This document shows, in pieces, positions 37,065-46,102 of a stretch of 64,000 bases of DNA; positions within the stretch are counted from its first letter, which is position 1; each line of letters opens with the position of its first letter. Source of the stretch: Bacteroidia bacterium. GTDB lineage: Bacteria > Bacteroidota > Bacteroidia > M30B66. The notes below the pieces were generated by a model. It made no database searches. It was not told the DNA's origin and saw nothing but the letters and a program-made list of their open reading frames with translations. A program made the position numbers and the translations under genes. The stretch lies in contig JAGYKL010000005.1 of NCBI GenBank assembly GCA_018401705.1, positions 1 to 64,000 of the forward strand, written 5' to 3'.

Positions 37065-37955
37065 ATGAATCATATTGCAGTTATTGGTTCCGGCACAATG
37101 GGTAATGGAATTGCTCATACTTTCGCTCAATTCGGATATAAAGTCACTTTAGTAGATGTAAGTGCTGAAGCCTTAGAAAGAGGAATTCAAACAATAAGCA
37201 AGAACCTCGATAGACAAGTAAACAAACAGATTATTTCGGAGTCAGAGAAGAATGAAATCCTCAACAGGATTTCTAAGTCTGTTCAAATTGACGAGTCAAT
37301 TTCTGATTGTGATTTAGTTGTTGAAGCAGCTTCAGAGAATCAGAATATAAAGTTCGAAATATTTAGAAAGTTAGATTCTGTTTGCAAAAATTCTTGCATT
37401 CTGGCGAGTAATACCTCATCAATTTCAATCACAAAAATCGCATCTGTTACAAAAAGGCCTGCGAACGTTATCGGAATGCACTTTATGAATCCGGTTCCCG
37501 TAATGAAACTTGTTGAAATCATTAATGGGTATTCCACTTCTAAAGAAACAACTACCACAATTTATGACCTTAGTAAAAAGCTGTCAAAAACACCTGTTGT
37601 TGTTAATGATTATCCGGGCTTTGTTGCGAACAAAATCCTTATGCCAATGATAAATGAAGCAATTATATCATTGCATGAAGGTGTTGCTGGTGTTGAGGAA
37701 ATAGACACTGTAATGAAACTGGGAATGGCTCATCCAATGGGACCATTGCAATTAGCTGACTTTATTGGTCTTGATGTTTGCCTTTCTATTTTACGTGTTC
37801 TTCAAGACGGATTTGGGAATCCTAAATACGCTCCTTCTCCCCTTTTAGTTAATATGGTAACGGCTGGAAATATTGGTGTGAAATCTGGAATGGGATTTTA
37901 TGATTATTCAAAAGGAATTAAAGAAGCTGTTGTAGCTGCAAGCTTTCTTAATTAA
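37065..37955 (+). CDS. 3-hydroxybutyryl-CoA dehydrogenase
   Basis: This 296-aa NAD(P)-dependent enzyme interconverts acetoacetyl-CoA and 3-hydroxybutyryl-CoA, or acts in beta-oxidation. The Rossmann motif is GSGTMGNGIAHTFAQFG (8-24), the catalytic stretch is SNTSSISITKIA and the HFMNPVPVMKLVEI site holds the catalytic His, followed by the C-terminal dimer domain with GFVANKILMPMINEA. The length is standard. It overlaps the convergent DUF4294 gene by 8 bp. Confidence 0.95.
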   Translation: MNHIAVIGSGTMGNGIAHTFAQFGYKVTLVDVSAEALERGIQTISKNLDRQVNKQIISESEKNEILNRISKSVQIDESISDCDLVVEAASENQNIKFEIFRKLDSVCKNSCILASNTSSISITKIASVTKRPANVIGMHFMNPVPVMKLVEIINGYSTSKETTTTIYDLSKKLSKTPVVVNDYPGFVANKILMPMINEAIISLHEGVAGVEEIDTVMKLGMAHPMGPLQLADFIGLDVCLSILRVLQDGFGNPKYAPSPLLVNMVTAGNIGVKSGMGFYDYSKGIKEAVVAASFLN

Positions 37956-38580
37956 CAAAAGTCCCGTTTTCAATCGTTTCAATGATGTCTTCTATCATTT
38001 TATCCTCTGAATTTGCGGCAGGATTAAAAGATGATTTCAAGTTTGTTTTAAAAATTCTGGCAATTGATTGCCAAAAGAAGGCCTGAAATGTGCCTCTTAA
38101 GTCTTTAACTAAGTCATATGAACTATTTCCCGTTTCACGGTCGATAAGTTTAATGAGTATACGACCTTGATTTAAGGTCATATTTCGGATATCGTCTTCA
38201 AATTCTTCTTTAAGTTCATCCTCCGCTTTGCTCATAAGCCTTTTTTGCTCGCGTTCTGATTTGCCTTCCATCAAATCATTATAAAACTTAAGCTTCTTGC
38301 CTGCAAGTTTTGAATATGGGTAAACCTTTGCAACATCTCTTTTTAAGCGACTCCATTTCCTAGCCTCTCTTTTACTTGCAAATGAGCGCTCTTCAGAAAT
38401 AGTTACTGAGGTTAAATTTACAATTGGCAAAGTATCACCTGATTCTGTTATGATAAAAGATAACTTATATCCAATAGGCTCAGGCTTTTGAGAAAGTGGC
38501 AGAGTTTTCTTAGCAACCATTTGTGCAAAAACAGTTTGGTTACTAACTAGCAATAGAACTATTAAAATGATATTCCGCAT
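37948..38580 (-). CDS. DUF4294-family secreted protein
   Basis: This 210-aa protein has a signal peptide (about 1-19, ending TVFAQ) and a highly charged helical domain with RKWSRLKRDVAKVYPYSKLA, characteristic of the DUF4294 family of Bacteroidota. The family function is unknown. I start at 38580, which gives the signal peptide; an upstream ATG at 38601 adds seven residues. The thioesterase gene ends 30 bp upstream, so the two are probably one unit. Confidence 0.85.
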   Translation of the reverse strand: MRNIILIVLLLVSNQTVFAQMVAKKTLPLSQKPEPIGYKLSFIITESGDTLPIVNLTSVTISEERSFASKREARKWSRLKRDVAKVYPYSKLAGKKLKFYNDLMEGKSEREQKRLMSKAEDELKEEFEDDIRNMTLNQGRILIKLIDRETGNSSYDLVKDLRGTFQAFFWQSIARIFKTNLKSSFNPAANSEDKMIEDIIETIENGTFVN

Positions 38581-38610
38581 AGAGTGAATTTGCCAAATCA
38601 TATGCCAAAA

Positions 38611-39024
38611 TTAAAATATCCTGCTCTTCAACAAGTTAACTAATTTTTCTGGAGCTCTCACAGGCCTCGAAGTGAGTTTATTGAAAAAATAAAGTTCTGT
38701 GCTTGCTCTGTTAGCTAATTCGCCATTCTCTTTAAACGTAGAATATTGAAATCTAATGCGTGCCGCAGGAATTTCATGAATCTCTGTTTGAATTGTTATT
38801 TCTTCATCATATAAACATGGCCTAATAAAATCAATAGAGTACTTGCTTACAGGCATTAGAATTCCACTATCTTCTAAAGACTTATAAGAAACACCTAATT
38901 CCCTCATTGACTCTACTCTTGCCACTTCAAAATAGGCGGCATAATTGCCATAGTAGACATAACTCATCTGATCAGTTTCGCTGTATCTAACCCTTATTTT
39001 ACATTCATGACTAAAGAAGTTCAT
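38611..39024 (-). CDS. Acyl-CoA thioesterase, 4HBT/YbgC type
   Basis: This 137-aa hot-dog fold enzyme hydrolyses acyl-CoA thioesters. The catalytic segment VRYSETDQMSYVYYGNYAAY carries the Asp of the family (D17) near the N-terminus, and the long helix EVARVESMRELG follows. The length is standard. The substrate (short- or long-chain, or 4-hydroxybenzoyl) cannot be told from sequence. Confidence 0.88.
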   Translation of the reverse strand: MNFFSHECKIRVRYSETDQMSYVYYGNYAAYFEVARVESMRELGVSYKSLEDSGILMPVSKYSIDFIRPCLYDEEITIQTEIHEIPAARIRFQYSTFKENGELANRASTELYFFNKLTSRPVRAPEKLVNLLKSRIF

Positions 39025-39089
39025 AATTCGGTCACATAATTTTTATTGAAGCACTGCAAATTTTCAAGTTCTTTGTAATTATTCGAGCC

Positions 39090-39848
39090 ATGATTAAAAA
39101 AGTTATCATTTCAATTATTCACTCATTCCTAATAGGAGTTTTAGTTTCTTGCTCACATAAACCAATTGGGCATCAAACAAAAAAACTTGAAAACATTGAC
39201 ATAACACAAAATCTTCGAGCGGATACCAGTATCGAAGCCTTGATTAAACCTTATAGAGAGCCCTTGATATCTTCCATGAGTGAAATACTCATTTATTCAA
39301 ATAACGAAGCAATTAAAGGGCTCCCAGAAAGCTCTCTAGGGAATCTGGTTTCTGACATACTTTTGGAAGCAAGCAAGCGAAAAAGCAAAGAGCAAATCGA
39401 TTTGGCTTTCTTGAACACAGGTGGTCTCAGGGTTGAATGGCCAAAAGGAGCAATTACACGTTCAATGGTTTATGAATTGATGCCTTTTGAGAACTTGGTT
39501 GAAGTTGTTGATGTTAGTGGAGCCGAGCTTAAAAAGCTACTCAACCAAATTGCTTCTAGAGGAGGTACTCCAATGGCGGGAATAAAATTCGGTATCCAAC
39601 AGTCAATGGCAGTTAACATTTATATAGGTGACAAACCTCTGGTAGATGATAGTACTTATGTTTTAGTATCTACAGATTATCTGCTCAATGACGGAGACAA
39701 ATACCAAATGCCCAAAACAACTAATCGAAGAGGACTTGATATCAAATTCAGAGACCTTCTACTTGATGAATTGATTAACTTAAATTCTCAATCACATATA
39801 TTAAGTCCAGCAAAAGATGGAAGAATATACATCAACAACACGCCGTAA
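39090..39848 (+). CDS. 5'-nucleotidase C-terminal-domain lipoprotein
   Basis: This 252-aa protein carries only the C-terminal substrate-binding domain of UshA-type 5'-nucleotidases: GNLVSDILLEA, DLAFLNTGGLRVEWPKG, ELMPFENLVEVVDVSGAEL and STDYLLNDGDKY. It has a lipoprotein signal (VLVSC, Cys at about 22). The catalytic metallophosphatase half is a separate gene that begins 32 bp before this one ends, in another frame. The order is reversed relative to the fused enzyme. The pair would form a split periplasmic nucleotidase; export routes differ (Sec lipoprotein here, Tat next door). Confidence 0.9.
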   Translation: MIKKVIISIIHSFLIGVLVSCSHKPIGHQTKKLENIDITQNLRADTSIEALIKPYREPLISSMSEILIYSNNEAIKGLPESSLGNLVSDILLEASKRKSKEQIDLAFLNTGGLRVEWPKGAITRSMVYELMPFENLVEVVDVSGAELKKLLNQIASRGGTPMAGIKFGIQQSMAVNIYIGDKPLVDDSTYVLVSTDYLLNDGDKYQMPKTTNRRGLDIKFRDLLLDELINLNSQSHILSPAKDGRIYINNTP

Positions 39849-40767
39849 ATTCCTTAAAGCTGCTGCTGGGATTTTAGGCTATTCAACCTTAGCTGCAAAT
39901 GTTCCCTTCATAGGAAGAGAAAACAATGATATTGGATTAACAATCCTTCATACCAACGATTGGCATAGTAGAATTGACCCCTTCCCTGCCGACGACCCAA
40001 AATATCCAGGTAAAGGGGGTGCTGCTAGAAGAGCTTCATTGATTGATGAGATAAGAAAATCAGCTGATAATGTTTTACTATTAGATGCTGGAGATGTATT
40101 TCAAGGAACTCCGTATTTTAATTATTATGCTGGGGAGCCTGAATTCAGAATAATGAGTAAAATGGGATATGATGCTTGTACTCTTGGAAATCATGATTTT
40201 GATAATGGAATTGAAGGCTTGGTAAAAATGCTACCGCATGCAAACTTTCCTTTTGTCAATTGCAACTATAATTTTGACAAAACTGACTTAAAAGACAAAA
40301 TCAAAAAATTTATCATCATCAAAAAATCTGGCCTAAAAATAGGAATTACGGGTGTTGGGATTGATTTAGAGGGACTTGTACCTTCCAAAAACCATGAAGG
40401 TATTCATTACAACAATCCCATTGAATGCGCTGAAGAACAGGCTTATAAGCTTAAGAACGAGTACAATTGTGACATGGTTATTTGCCTTTCACACATTGGG
40501 TACGAGTATACGAGCTTCAAGGTATCAGATAGGATGTTAGCTGCTGGCTCTGAGAACATTGATTTAATTATCGGTGGCCATACGCATACTTTTCTTGATG
40601 CACCTGTTACAATTGCAAATAAATTAGGCAAACCTGTGACCATTAATCAAGTAGGATGGGCTGGTTTAAGATTAGGTAGAATAGATTACCTCTTTAGTAG
40701 CCGCAACAACAAGAAAACTGAGGGGTTTTCCCGAATTGAAGTTTTCAAAAAGTCAATAGCTATTTGA
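39817..40767 (+). CDS. Tat-exported metallophosphatase (5'-nucleotidase catalytic half)
   Basis: This 316-aa protein begins with a twin-arginine signal (TTRRKFLKAAAGIL, about 7-20). The metallophosphatase motifs follow: LHTNDWHSRID (D, H), LLDAGDVFQGTPY, TLGNHDFDNG, and late CLSHIGY and IIGGHTHTFL. The C-terminal nucleotide-binding domain is missing and is supplied by the preceding overlapping gene. Substrate: 5'-nucleotides or related phosphoesters in the periplasm. The 32-bp overlap in a different frame implies translational coupling, so subunits would be made in equal amounts. Confidence 0.92.
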   Translation: MEEYTSTTRRKFLKAAAGILGYSTLAANVPFIGRENNDIGLTILHTNDWHSRIDPFPADDPKYPGKGGAARRASLIDEIRKSADNVLLLDAGDVFQGTPYFNYYAGEPEFRIMSKMGYDACTLGNHDFDNGIEGLVKMLPHANFPFVNCNYNFDKTDLKDKIKKFIIIKKSGLKIGITGVGIDLEGLVPSKNHEGIHYNNPIECAEEQAYKLKNEYNCDMVICLSHIGYEYTSFKVSDRMLAAGSENIDLIIGGHTHTFLDAPVTIANKLGKPVTINQVGWAGLRLGRIDYLFSSRNNKKTEGFSRIEVFKKSIAI

Positions 40768-40887
40768 TTTTTTTTTCATAAATTTTTGGTAAATATTTGC
40801 GCTTCGTCTTCTTCTCACCACAAGTCGAAGACAAAAAAATTAAGGAATTGTCCTTAGTCAACACAGCGTTAACAGATTACAAACAGA

Positions 40888-42318
40888 ATGGAAAAGACTT
40901 TTGATCAAGTTTGGCAGAATTGCCTTGAGATAATCAAGGATAATGTGAATCAACAAAGCTTTAAAACGTGGTTTGAGCCTATTCGCCCTGTCAAATTAAA
41001 CGGACATGTGCTCACAATTCAAGTTCCAAGTCAGTTCTTTTACGAATGGCTTGAAGAACATTATATAGATTTATTAAAAAAGACAATCAATAAAGAGCTT
41101 GGCTCAGAAGGCAGATTGGAATACTCCATTATTATGGAAAATAATTTCCGTAATGCTAATCCTTATACTGTCAACATTCCTGCAGTTAACTCTAAGGCTT
41201 TAAGAAATCCACCTGTTTCTATGCCTATTGACCTTAACAGCAATTCGATAAAGAACCCTTTCATATTGCCGGGTTTAAAGAAAATGCATGTTGAATCTCA
41301 ACTTAATCCCAATTATTCATTTGATAATTTGGTTGAGGGTGATTGTAATAGACTAGCTAGATCAGCTGGGTTTGCAGTTGCTAATAAGCCAGGAGGTACT
41401 GCTTTCAACCCACTACTTATATACGGTGGAGTTGGTTTAGGAAAAACTCACCTTGCAAATGCAATTGGGATTGAGATTAAGAAGAACTTCCCTAATAAAA
41501 CGGTTCTTTACGTTCAATCAGAGAAATTCTGCCATCAATTTGTTGATGCTGTAAAAAACAACTCTCATAATGACTTCATTCATTTCTATCAAATGATTGA
41601 TACTTTAATCATTGATGATGTTCAGTTTTTTGCTGGGAAAGAGAAAACACAAGATGTGTTTTTTCAAATATTTAACCATTTACATCAAACAGGTAAACAA
41701 CTTGTTCTTACTTCCGACAAATCACCAATTGAGCTTATCGGATTAGAGCAACGTTTACTATCGAGATTCAAGTGGGGTCTATCTGCTGATTTGCAGGTAC
41801 CAAACCTTGAAACAAGAATTGCAATTCTCGAAAAGAAAATATACGCCGACGGTATAGATATGCCTAAGGATGTTATTGAATATTTAGCATATAATATCAC
41901 AACAAACGTTCGTGAGTTAGAAGGTGCTTTAATTTCACTTGTTGCACAATCAACTTTAAATCGCAAGGCTATTACAATGGATTTAGCCCGTCAAATGATT
42001 GATAAGTTTGTTAAAAATACCACTCGTGAAATTTCGATAGATTTTATACAGAAGGTTGTATCCGATTATTTCAGCTTACCTCTGGAACTATTAAAATCTA
42101 AAACTCGTAAAAGAGAAGTTGTTCAGGCACGTCAAATAGCTATGTTCTTCGCTAAAAACATGACAAAATCCTCTTTAGCAAGCATTGGATTACAATGTGG
42201 AGGTAAAGATCATGCTACTGTTTTGCATGCCTGTAGAACTGTAAATAATCTAATGGAAACTGACAAGAAGTTCAGAATTTACATTGATGATATTGAAAAG
42301 AAGATAGGAAACCAATAA
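40888..42318 (+). CDS. dnaA: Chromosomal replication initiator DnaA
   Basis: DnaA binds oriC and opens DNA for replication. All four domains are present: N-terminal interaction domain (1-90), variable linker (90-140), AAA+ domain with Walker A GGVGLGKTH (180-188) and Walker B TLIIDDVQF, and the C-terminal DNA-binding helix with GGKDHATVLHACRTV. The length of 476 aa is normal. The 120-bp upstream gap has a weak AATATTTG -7-like box (40792-40799); I found no clear DnaA boxes there, so oriC may be elsewhere. The phosphatase gene follows 7 bp on. Confidence 0.97.
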   Translation: MEKTFDQVWQNCLEIIKDNVNQQSFKTWFEPIRPVKLNGHVLTIQVPSQFFYEWLEEHYIDLLKKTINKELGSEGRLEYSIIMENNFRNANPYTVNIPAVNSKALRNPPVSMPIDLNSNSIKNPFILPGLKKMHVESQLNPNYSFDNLVEGDCNRLARSAGFAVANKPGGTAFNPLLIYGGVGLGKTHLANAIGIEIKKNFPNKTVLYVQSEKFCHQFVDAVKNNSHNDFIHFYQMIDTLIIDDVQFFAGKEKTQDVFFQIFNHLHQTGKQLVLTSDKSPIELIGLEQRLLSRFKWGLSADLQVPNLETRIAILEKKIYADGIDMPKDVIEYLAYNITTNVRELEGALISLVAQSTLNRKAITMDLARQMIDKFVKNTTREISIDFIQKVVSDYFSLPLELLKSKTRKREVVQARQIAMFFAKNMTKSSLASIGLQCGGKDHATVLHACRTVNNLMETDKKFRIYIDDIEKKIGNQ

Positions 42319-42325
42319 AAAAGCC

Positions 42326-42790
42326 TTGTCCAATACCAGAATATTAATGGTGTGTTTAGGGAACATTTGCCGTTCTCCAATGGCTGAAGGAATTTTCAGA
42401 AAACACGCCGAAAACTCAGGCCTCAGGGCTATAATTGATTCGTGTGGAACTTCTGATTATCATGTTGGACAGTCTCCCGATTATCGAGCTATTAAAACCC
42501 TAAATCAACACGGAATTGACATCAGTGGATTAGCTGCTAGACAATTCACCGTTGAGGATTTTGATTTGTTTGACCATATTTTTGTTATGGATGCTTCAAA
42601 CCTTATGAATGTTGTTGCTTTAGTAAGGAATGAAGAAGATAGAAAAAAAGTAAGCTTACTTCTTGATGAAGTTTATCCGGGAGAAAACCGTTCTGTGCCT
42701 GATCCTTATTTTGGTGGGATTGATGGATTTAATGAAGTTTACAATCTGATTGATAAAGCAGCCGAGAATTATTTAAAAAAATTAAAGTGA
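42326..42790 (+). CDS. Low-molecular-weight protein-tyrosine phosphatase
   Basis: This 154-aa cytosolic phosphatase has the P-loop CLGNICRS (C10, R16) at its N-terminus and the general-acid DPYFGG (about 130) near the end. In bacteria such enzymes often control polysaccharide kinases or dephosphorylate arginine/tyrosine residues. It begins with TTG at 42326, 7 bases after dnaA, and overlaps the following methylase gene. Confidence 0.93.
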   Translation: MSNTRILMVCLGNICRSPMAEGIFRKHAENSGLRAIIDSCGTSDYHVGQSPDYRAIKTLNQHGIDISGLAARQFTVEDFDLFDHIFVMDASNLMNVVALVRNEEDRKKVSLLLDEVYPGENRSVPDPYFGGIDGFNEVYNLIDKAAENYLKKLK

Positions 42791-43500
42791 TGGATGCAGG
42801 AAGCTTATTCCTTCTACCTTGCTTTTTGGGGGATGAGCCAACCGCAGATTCAATTTCTAAGTGGGAGATTGATTTGCTAAATTCGGTTAAGCTGTTTCTT
42901 ACCGAAAATGAAAAATCCTGCCGCAGATTTATGCGAAAAGCAGGTTTCCAAGGTAGTTTTGACGAAATAGAATTAGTTAGATTAGATAAAGACTCTAGTC
43001 CCTTAGATATTAATCATATAATTAATCTCATTACTTCAGGTAAAGATGCTGCGCTCATTTCTGAAGCAGGAGCCCCTGCCTTAGCTGATCCTGGCGCACC
43101 ATTAATAAGAACAGCCCATAAGCACAACATCAGAGTTATTCCTGTTCCTGGTCCGTCTGCAATAATGCAAGCTATCATAGCATCTGGTTTAAATGGACAG
43201 CAATTTGTTTTCCATGGTTATCTTCCAATTGATTCTGTTAAAAGAAAGACAACCGTAAAAGAGCTGGAATTAAAATCAAGTAAAGAAGGATATGCTCATT
43301 TCTTTATCGAAACACCTTACAGGAATAATGCACTATTGAAAGACTTGCTAGACTCTTTGCTTGATAATACCTTATTGAGTATTGCATCTAACATAAATTT
43401 ACCAGAAGGTTTTATTTCCACAAAAACATGCAAGCTCTGGAAAAAAGATTTGCCTGACCTCCATAAGAAACCGAGTGTATTTGGTATGCTCGCCTCTTGA
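42790..43500 (+). CDS. RsmI-like SAM-dependent methyltransferase, short form
   Basis: This protein of about 236 aa has the tetrapyrrole-methylase fold used by RsmI (16S rRNA C1402 2'-O-methylation): LISEAGAPALADPGAPLI and RVIPVPGPSAIMQAIIASG, then FHGYLP. It lacks the N-terminal GTLYIVATPIGN-like start and the C-terminal extension of full RsmI, so it is the short paralogue common in Bacteroidota with unknown target. The ATG at 42790 shares a base with the phosphatase stop; a GTG at 42787 is possible. The operon is likely dnaA, phosphatase, methylase. Confidence 0.85.
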   Translation: MDAGSLFLLPCFLGDEPTADSISKWEIDLLNSVKLFLTENEKSCRRFMRKAGFQGSFDEIELVRLDKDSSPLDINHIINLITSGKDAALISEAGAPALADPGAPLIRTAHKHNIRVIPVPGPSAIMQAIIASGLNGQQFVFHGYLPIDSVKRKTTVKELELKSSKEGYAHFFIETPYRNNALLKDLLDSLLDNTLLSIASNINLPEGFISTKTCKLWKKDLPDLHKKPSVFGMLAS

Positions 43501-43566
43501 TTAAAATTTCAGTCCTTTAAACTATGTTTGTCTAACTCAGTCTGCCAAACATTAATCTTATAGACT

Positions 43567-44421
43567 ATGAAAAATTCACTAAGAAATTTAAATATCCTGC
43601 TTCTCACAGGATTAGCATTTACGTTTTTATTAAGCTCTTGTTTTAAAAACAGAGACGAAGACAATGACACTAGCGCTGCAAAAAATGAAAGCACTGCTGA
43701 AAATTACTTTTCTGAACTGAGTTCTATAGCAGATCAAGTTGCTACAACAGGAGACCTGTCGGGGTTCAAGATTTCACAGGATTTAGGAAGTATGGTTTCT
43801 AATTGTGCTATTATCACTATCGACACTTCGGCAAACGTAAGTACACAAAACCCCAATATATATACTATTGATTTTGGAACTGGATGTTTAGGAAATGATG
43901 GAAAGACAAGATCTGGAAAAATCATCATTAGTTCAAGTGGGCCTTATCTTCAAGCAGGAACCGTAGTTAATATTACTCTGGAAAATTATTCCGTTAATGG
44001 AAACCAAATCAGTGGTATCCGAACTGTAACAAATTTGGGAGAGAATGCCCTTGGTCAACCCTCTTTTTCTGTAGTTGTTAGTGGGACAATTATTTTGAAT
44101 AATAATGGAGGAACAATTACTTGGAATGCAAACAGAGTAAGAACTTGGACTACTGGATTCAACACCCCATTACTTTTTCTGGATGATGAATACAGTTTAT
44201 CGGGAAGTTCTTCTGGAACTAAAGTCAATGGTTTAAACTGGACCTCACAAATAAATACTAGTCTTCTTTATAAGCATAGCTGCAGACAAATTGTATCTGG
44301 AACTATTACAATTTCGCCTGAAAACAAGGCAGATCGTTTGGTGAATTTCGGAAATGGAGAGTGTGATTATAGCGCCTCTGTAACTATTAATGGGAATACA
44401 TACACGTTCAACTTATTATAA
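43567..44421 (+). CDS. Beta-rich lipoprotein of unknown function
   Basis: This 284-aa lipoprotein (lipobox LLSSC, Cys at about 22) is followed by an acidic linker (RDEDNDTSAAKNE) and a Gly/Asn/Thr-rich beta domain with repeated strands (ITIDTSANVST, NVTITLENYSVNG-like). Two conserved-looking Cys (in NCAIIT and GCLGND) may form a disulfide. It probably sits on the outer membrane. I recognise no named family. It ends just before the terminator at 44444-44470. Confidence 0.7.
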   Translation: MKNSLRNLNILLLTGLAFTFLLSSCFKNRDEDNDTSAAKNESTAENYFSELSSIADQVATTGDLSGFKISQDLGSMVSNCAIITIDTSANVSTQNPNIYTIDFGTGCLGNDGKTRSGKIIISSSGPYLQAGTVVNITLENYSVNGNQISGIRTVTNLGENALGQPSFSVVVSGTIILNNNGGTITWNANRVRTWTTGFNTPLLFLDDEYSLSGSSSGTKVNGLNWTSQINTSLLYKHSCRQIVSGTITISPENKADRLVNFGNGECDYSASVTINGNTYTFNLL

Positions 44422-44443
44422 GTAAATTACTATCCTGTGAATT

Positions 44444-44470
44444 AAGGCAAGCCTAAAGCTTGCCTTTTCC
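44444..44470 (+). terminator. Intrinsic terminator
   Basis: AAGGCAAGC (44444-44452) and GCTTGCCTT (44458-44466) form a perfect stem around a CTAAA loop, then T-rich sequence. It ends the lipoprotein gene upstream and separates it from the next unit. Confidence 0.85.
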
Positions 44471-44489
44471 TTTTGGTAAACATTTTAGC

Positions 44490-44497
44490 TATTTTTA
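44490..44497 (+). promoter_or_regulatory. Candidate -7 box, lipoprotein operon
   Basis: TATTTTTA just downstream of the terminator and 6 bases before the ATG at 44504 resembles the box upstream of 2106. It is one base off TAnnTTTG. The transcript would have almost no leader. Confidence 0.35.
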
Positions 44498-44503
44498 CAG
44501 CGA

Positions 44504-46102
44504 ATGAAGAAAGTACTAGTTTATTGCTTCTTGCCTTTTGTAATATTGGTGATGAGTCTTTCCTCCTGCTCTAGGGATGGAATAACAGAATGGGATACAG
44601 ACCTCTTAGTGCCTCTGGCAGAAGCACATCTTGGTGTAGAAGATCTGATTCCTGATTCAAATATTATCAGTGATAACGGTGCTCCTTTAATAATTCGATT
44701 GAATTTCGATTACAATCTTATTCCTGATGATTCTTTACTAAAAATCCCTGATACATTAATTACTGATAATATTTCATTGCCAGTTAGCTTTAACCTACCT
44801 TCTGGATTTGAAGTAGCTAACATTAGCCAGCTTATCAGATTTAGTTATAAAGATGTAAAGCTCACTGAAGCTCTTCTTGAAAGTGGGTATGCTGAGTTTT
44901 CTATTATAAATTCATTAAGTGATAAGATAATTATAGGTTATGATATTCCGGAAAGTTACTTATCAAGGCAGTTCTGTAAGTTTTCAAATCAGGAAGTTCA
45001 GGCTGCTAGTGCAGATGGTCTGCCCTTCGAATTCGTCAAACTCATTGATTTAAGTAATCATTCATTGGATCTGAGAGGTGATAATCTAATTAGTTATAAC
45101 AGAATGAGATTTTCTCTGAATGCTATGCTAAATCCTGACGGAGACGGCGCTTCTGTAGTTGCAAATACTCCATTTATAACTTATAAAAATAAATTCTTTG
45201 ATTTGAAACCTGCTTTTGCAAGAGGCTTTCTTGGTCAATCCTCGTTTCAATTCAACGATGGAAGCGATGTTGAAATAATGAAAAAGATCAGTGGATTACT
45301 TTCATTAGAAGACCTCAGCTTGACAATCAATCTTGAAAACTCAATTGGTGCAGATTTTAATCTTGTTATTAATAATGTTGAGGCTGTAAAAAATGGAACT
45401 TCTATTTCTCTTCAGCATTCAGTAATAGGAAGCAACGAAACTATTTCTAGAGCTCAAAATATTAGCAGCGATATTTATCCTTATACGCCAACTCAAAGAA
45501 CCTACTCATTCACAACCGACAATTCAAATATTAAGTCCCTTGCCGAATTGCTCCCCGACAGGTTTAACTACGATATATCAGCCCAACTTAATCCTTTAGG
45601 GAATGTTTCTTCGGGCAACGATTTTGTTTACTCTAGTTCCAATATTAAGTTGAATTCAACTATAGAACTCCCTCTAAAATTTTCAGCTTCAAATTTAGCT
45701 TTTAGAGATACTATAACTTTTGAGGGATTAAACAGCGAGGATTCAGAACTAGTTAATAGTGGAGAGTTGAGACTTATTGCCAAAAATAAGTTTCCAATGA
45801 ATATGAGCGTGCAACTTGAGTTTTTAGACACGAATAAAACAAGTTTACAAACCTTTTTTGTAGATCAAACAATCCCTGCGGCAGCAGTAAATAGCAATTT
45901 AAGAGTTGAAGTGGAAAATATTTCAACTTTAATCATTCCTATTTCTGACGTAACTAAAGCTGCAGTTAACGATGCCAGATTTATTGTAGTTACTGCGAGA
46001 ATTGACACTCAGCCTGAAGATGAACTTCTTCCGATTTATGCAGATTACTTTTTGGGATTGCAATTAATTGGTGATGGTAAATACAGGATTCAGGTAAAAT
46101 GA
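44504..46102 (+). CDS. Large lipoprotein of unknown function
   Basis: This 532-aa lipoprotein has the lipobox LSSC (Cys at about 22) followed by EWDTDLLVPLAEAHLGVEDL, a start seen in Bacteroidota envelope proteins encoded beside DUF5723 barrels. The mature part is beta-rich with regular strands and no metal or nucleotide motifs. Its stop overlaps the ATG of the next gene (ATGA), so the two are translationally coupled and probably work together in the outer membrane. Function not known to me. Confidence 0.75.
   Translation: MKKVLVYCFLPFVILVMSLSSCSRDGITEWDTDLLVPLAEAHLGVEDLIPDSNIISDNGAPLIIRLNFDYNLIPDDSLLKIPDTLITDNISLPVSFNLPSGFEVANISQLIRFSYKDVKLTEALLESGYAEFSIINSLSDKIIIGYDIPESYLSRQFCKFSNQEVQAASADGLPFEFVKLIDLSNHSLDLRGDNLISYNRMRFSLNAMLNPDGDGASVVANTPFITYKNKFFDLKPAFARGFLGQSSFQFNDGSDVEIMKKISGLLSLEDLSLTINLENSIGADFNLVINNVEAVKNGTSISLQHSVIGSNETISRAQNISSDIYPYTPTQRTYSFTTDNSNIKSLAELLPDRFNYDISAQLNPLGNVSSGNDFVYSSSNIKLNSTIELPLKFSASNLAFRDTITFEGLNSEDSELVNSGELRLIAKNKFPMNMSVQLEFLDTNKTSLQTFFVDQTIPAAAVNSNLRVEVENISTLIIPISDVTKAAVNDARFIVVTARIDTQPEDELLPIYADYFLGLQLIGDGKYRIQVK

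Noticed and set aside
40768-40887. oriC upstream of dnaA
   Set aside because: No cluster of TTATCCACA-like boxes or clear unwinding region is seen in the 120-bp gap.
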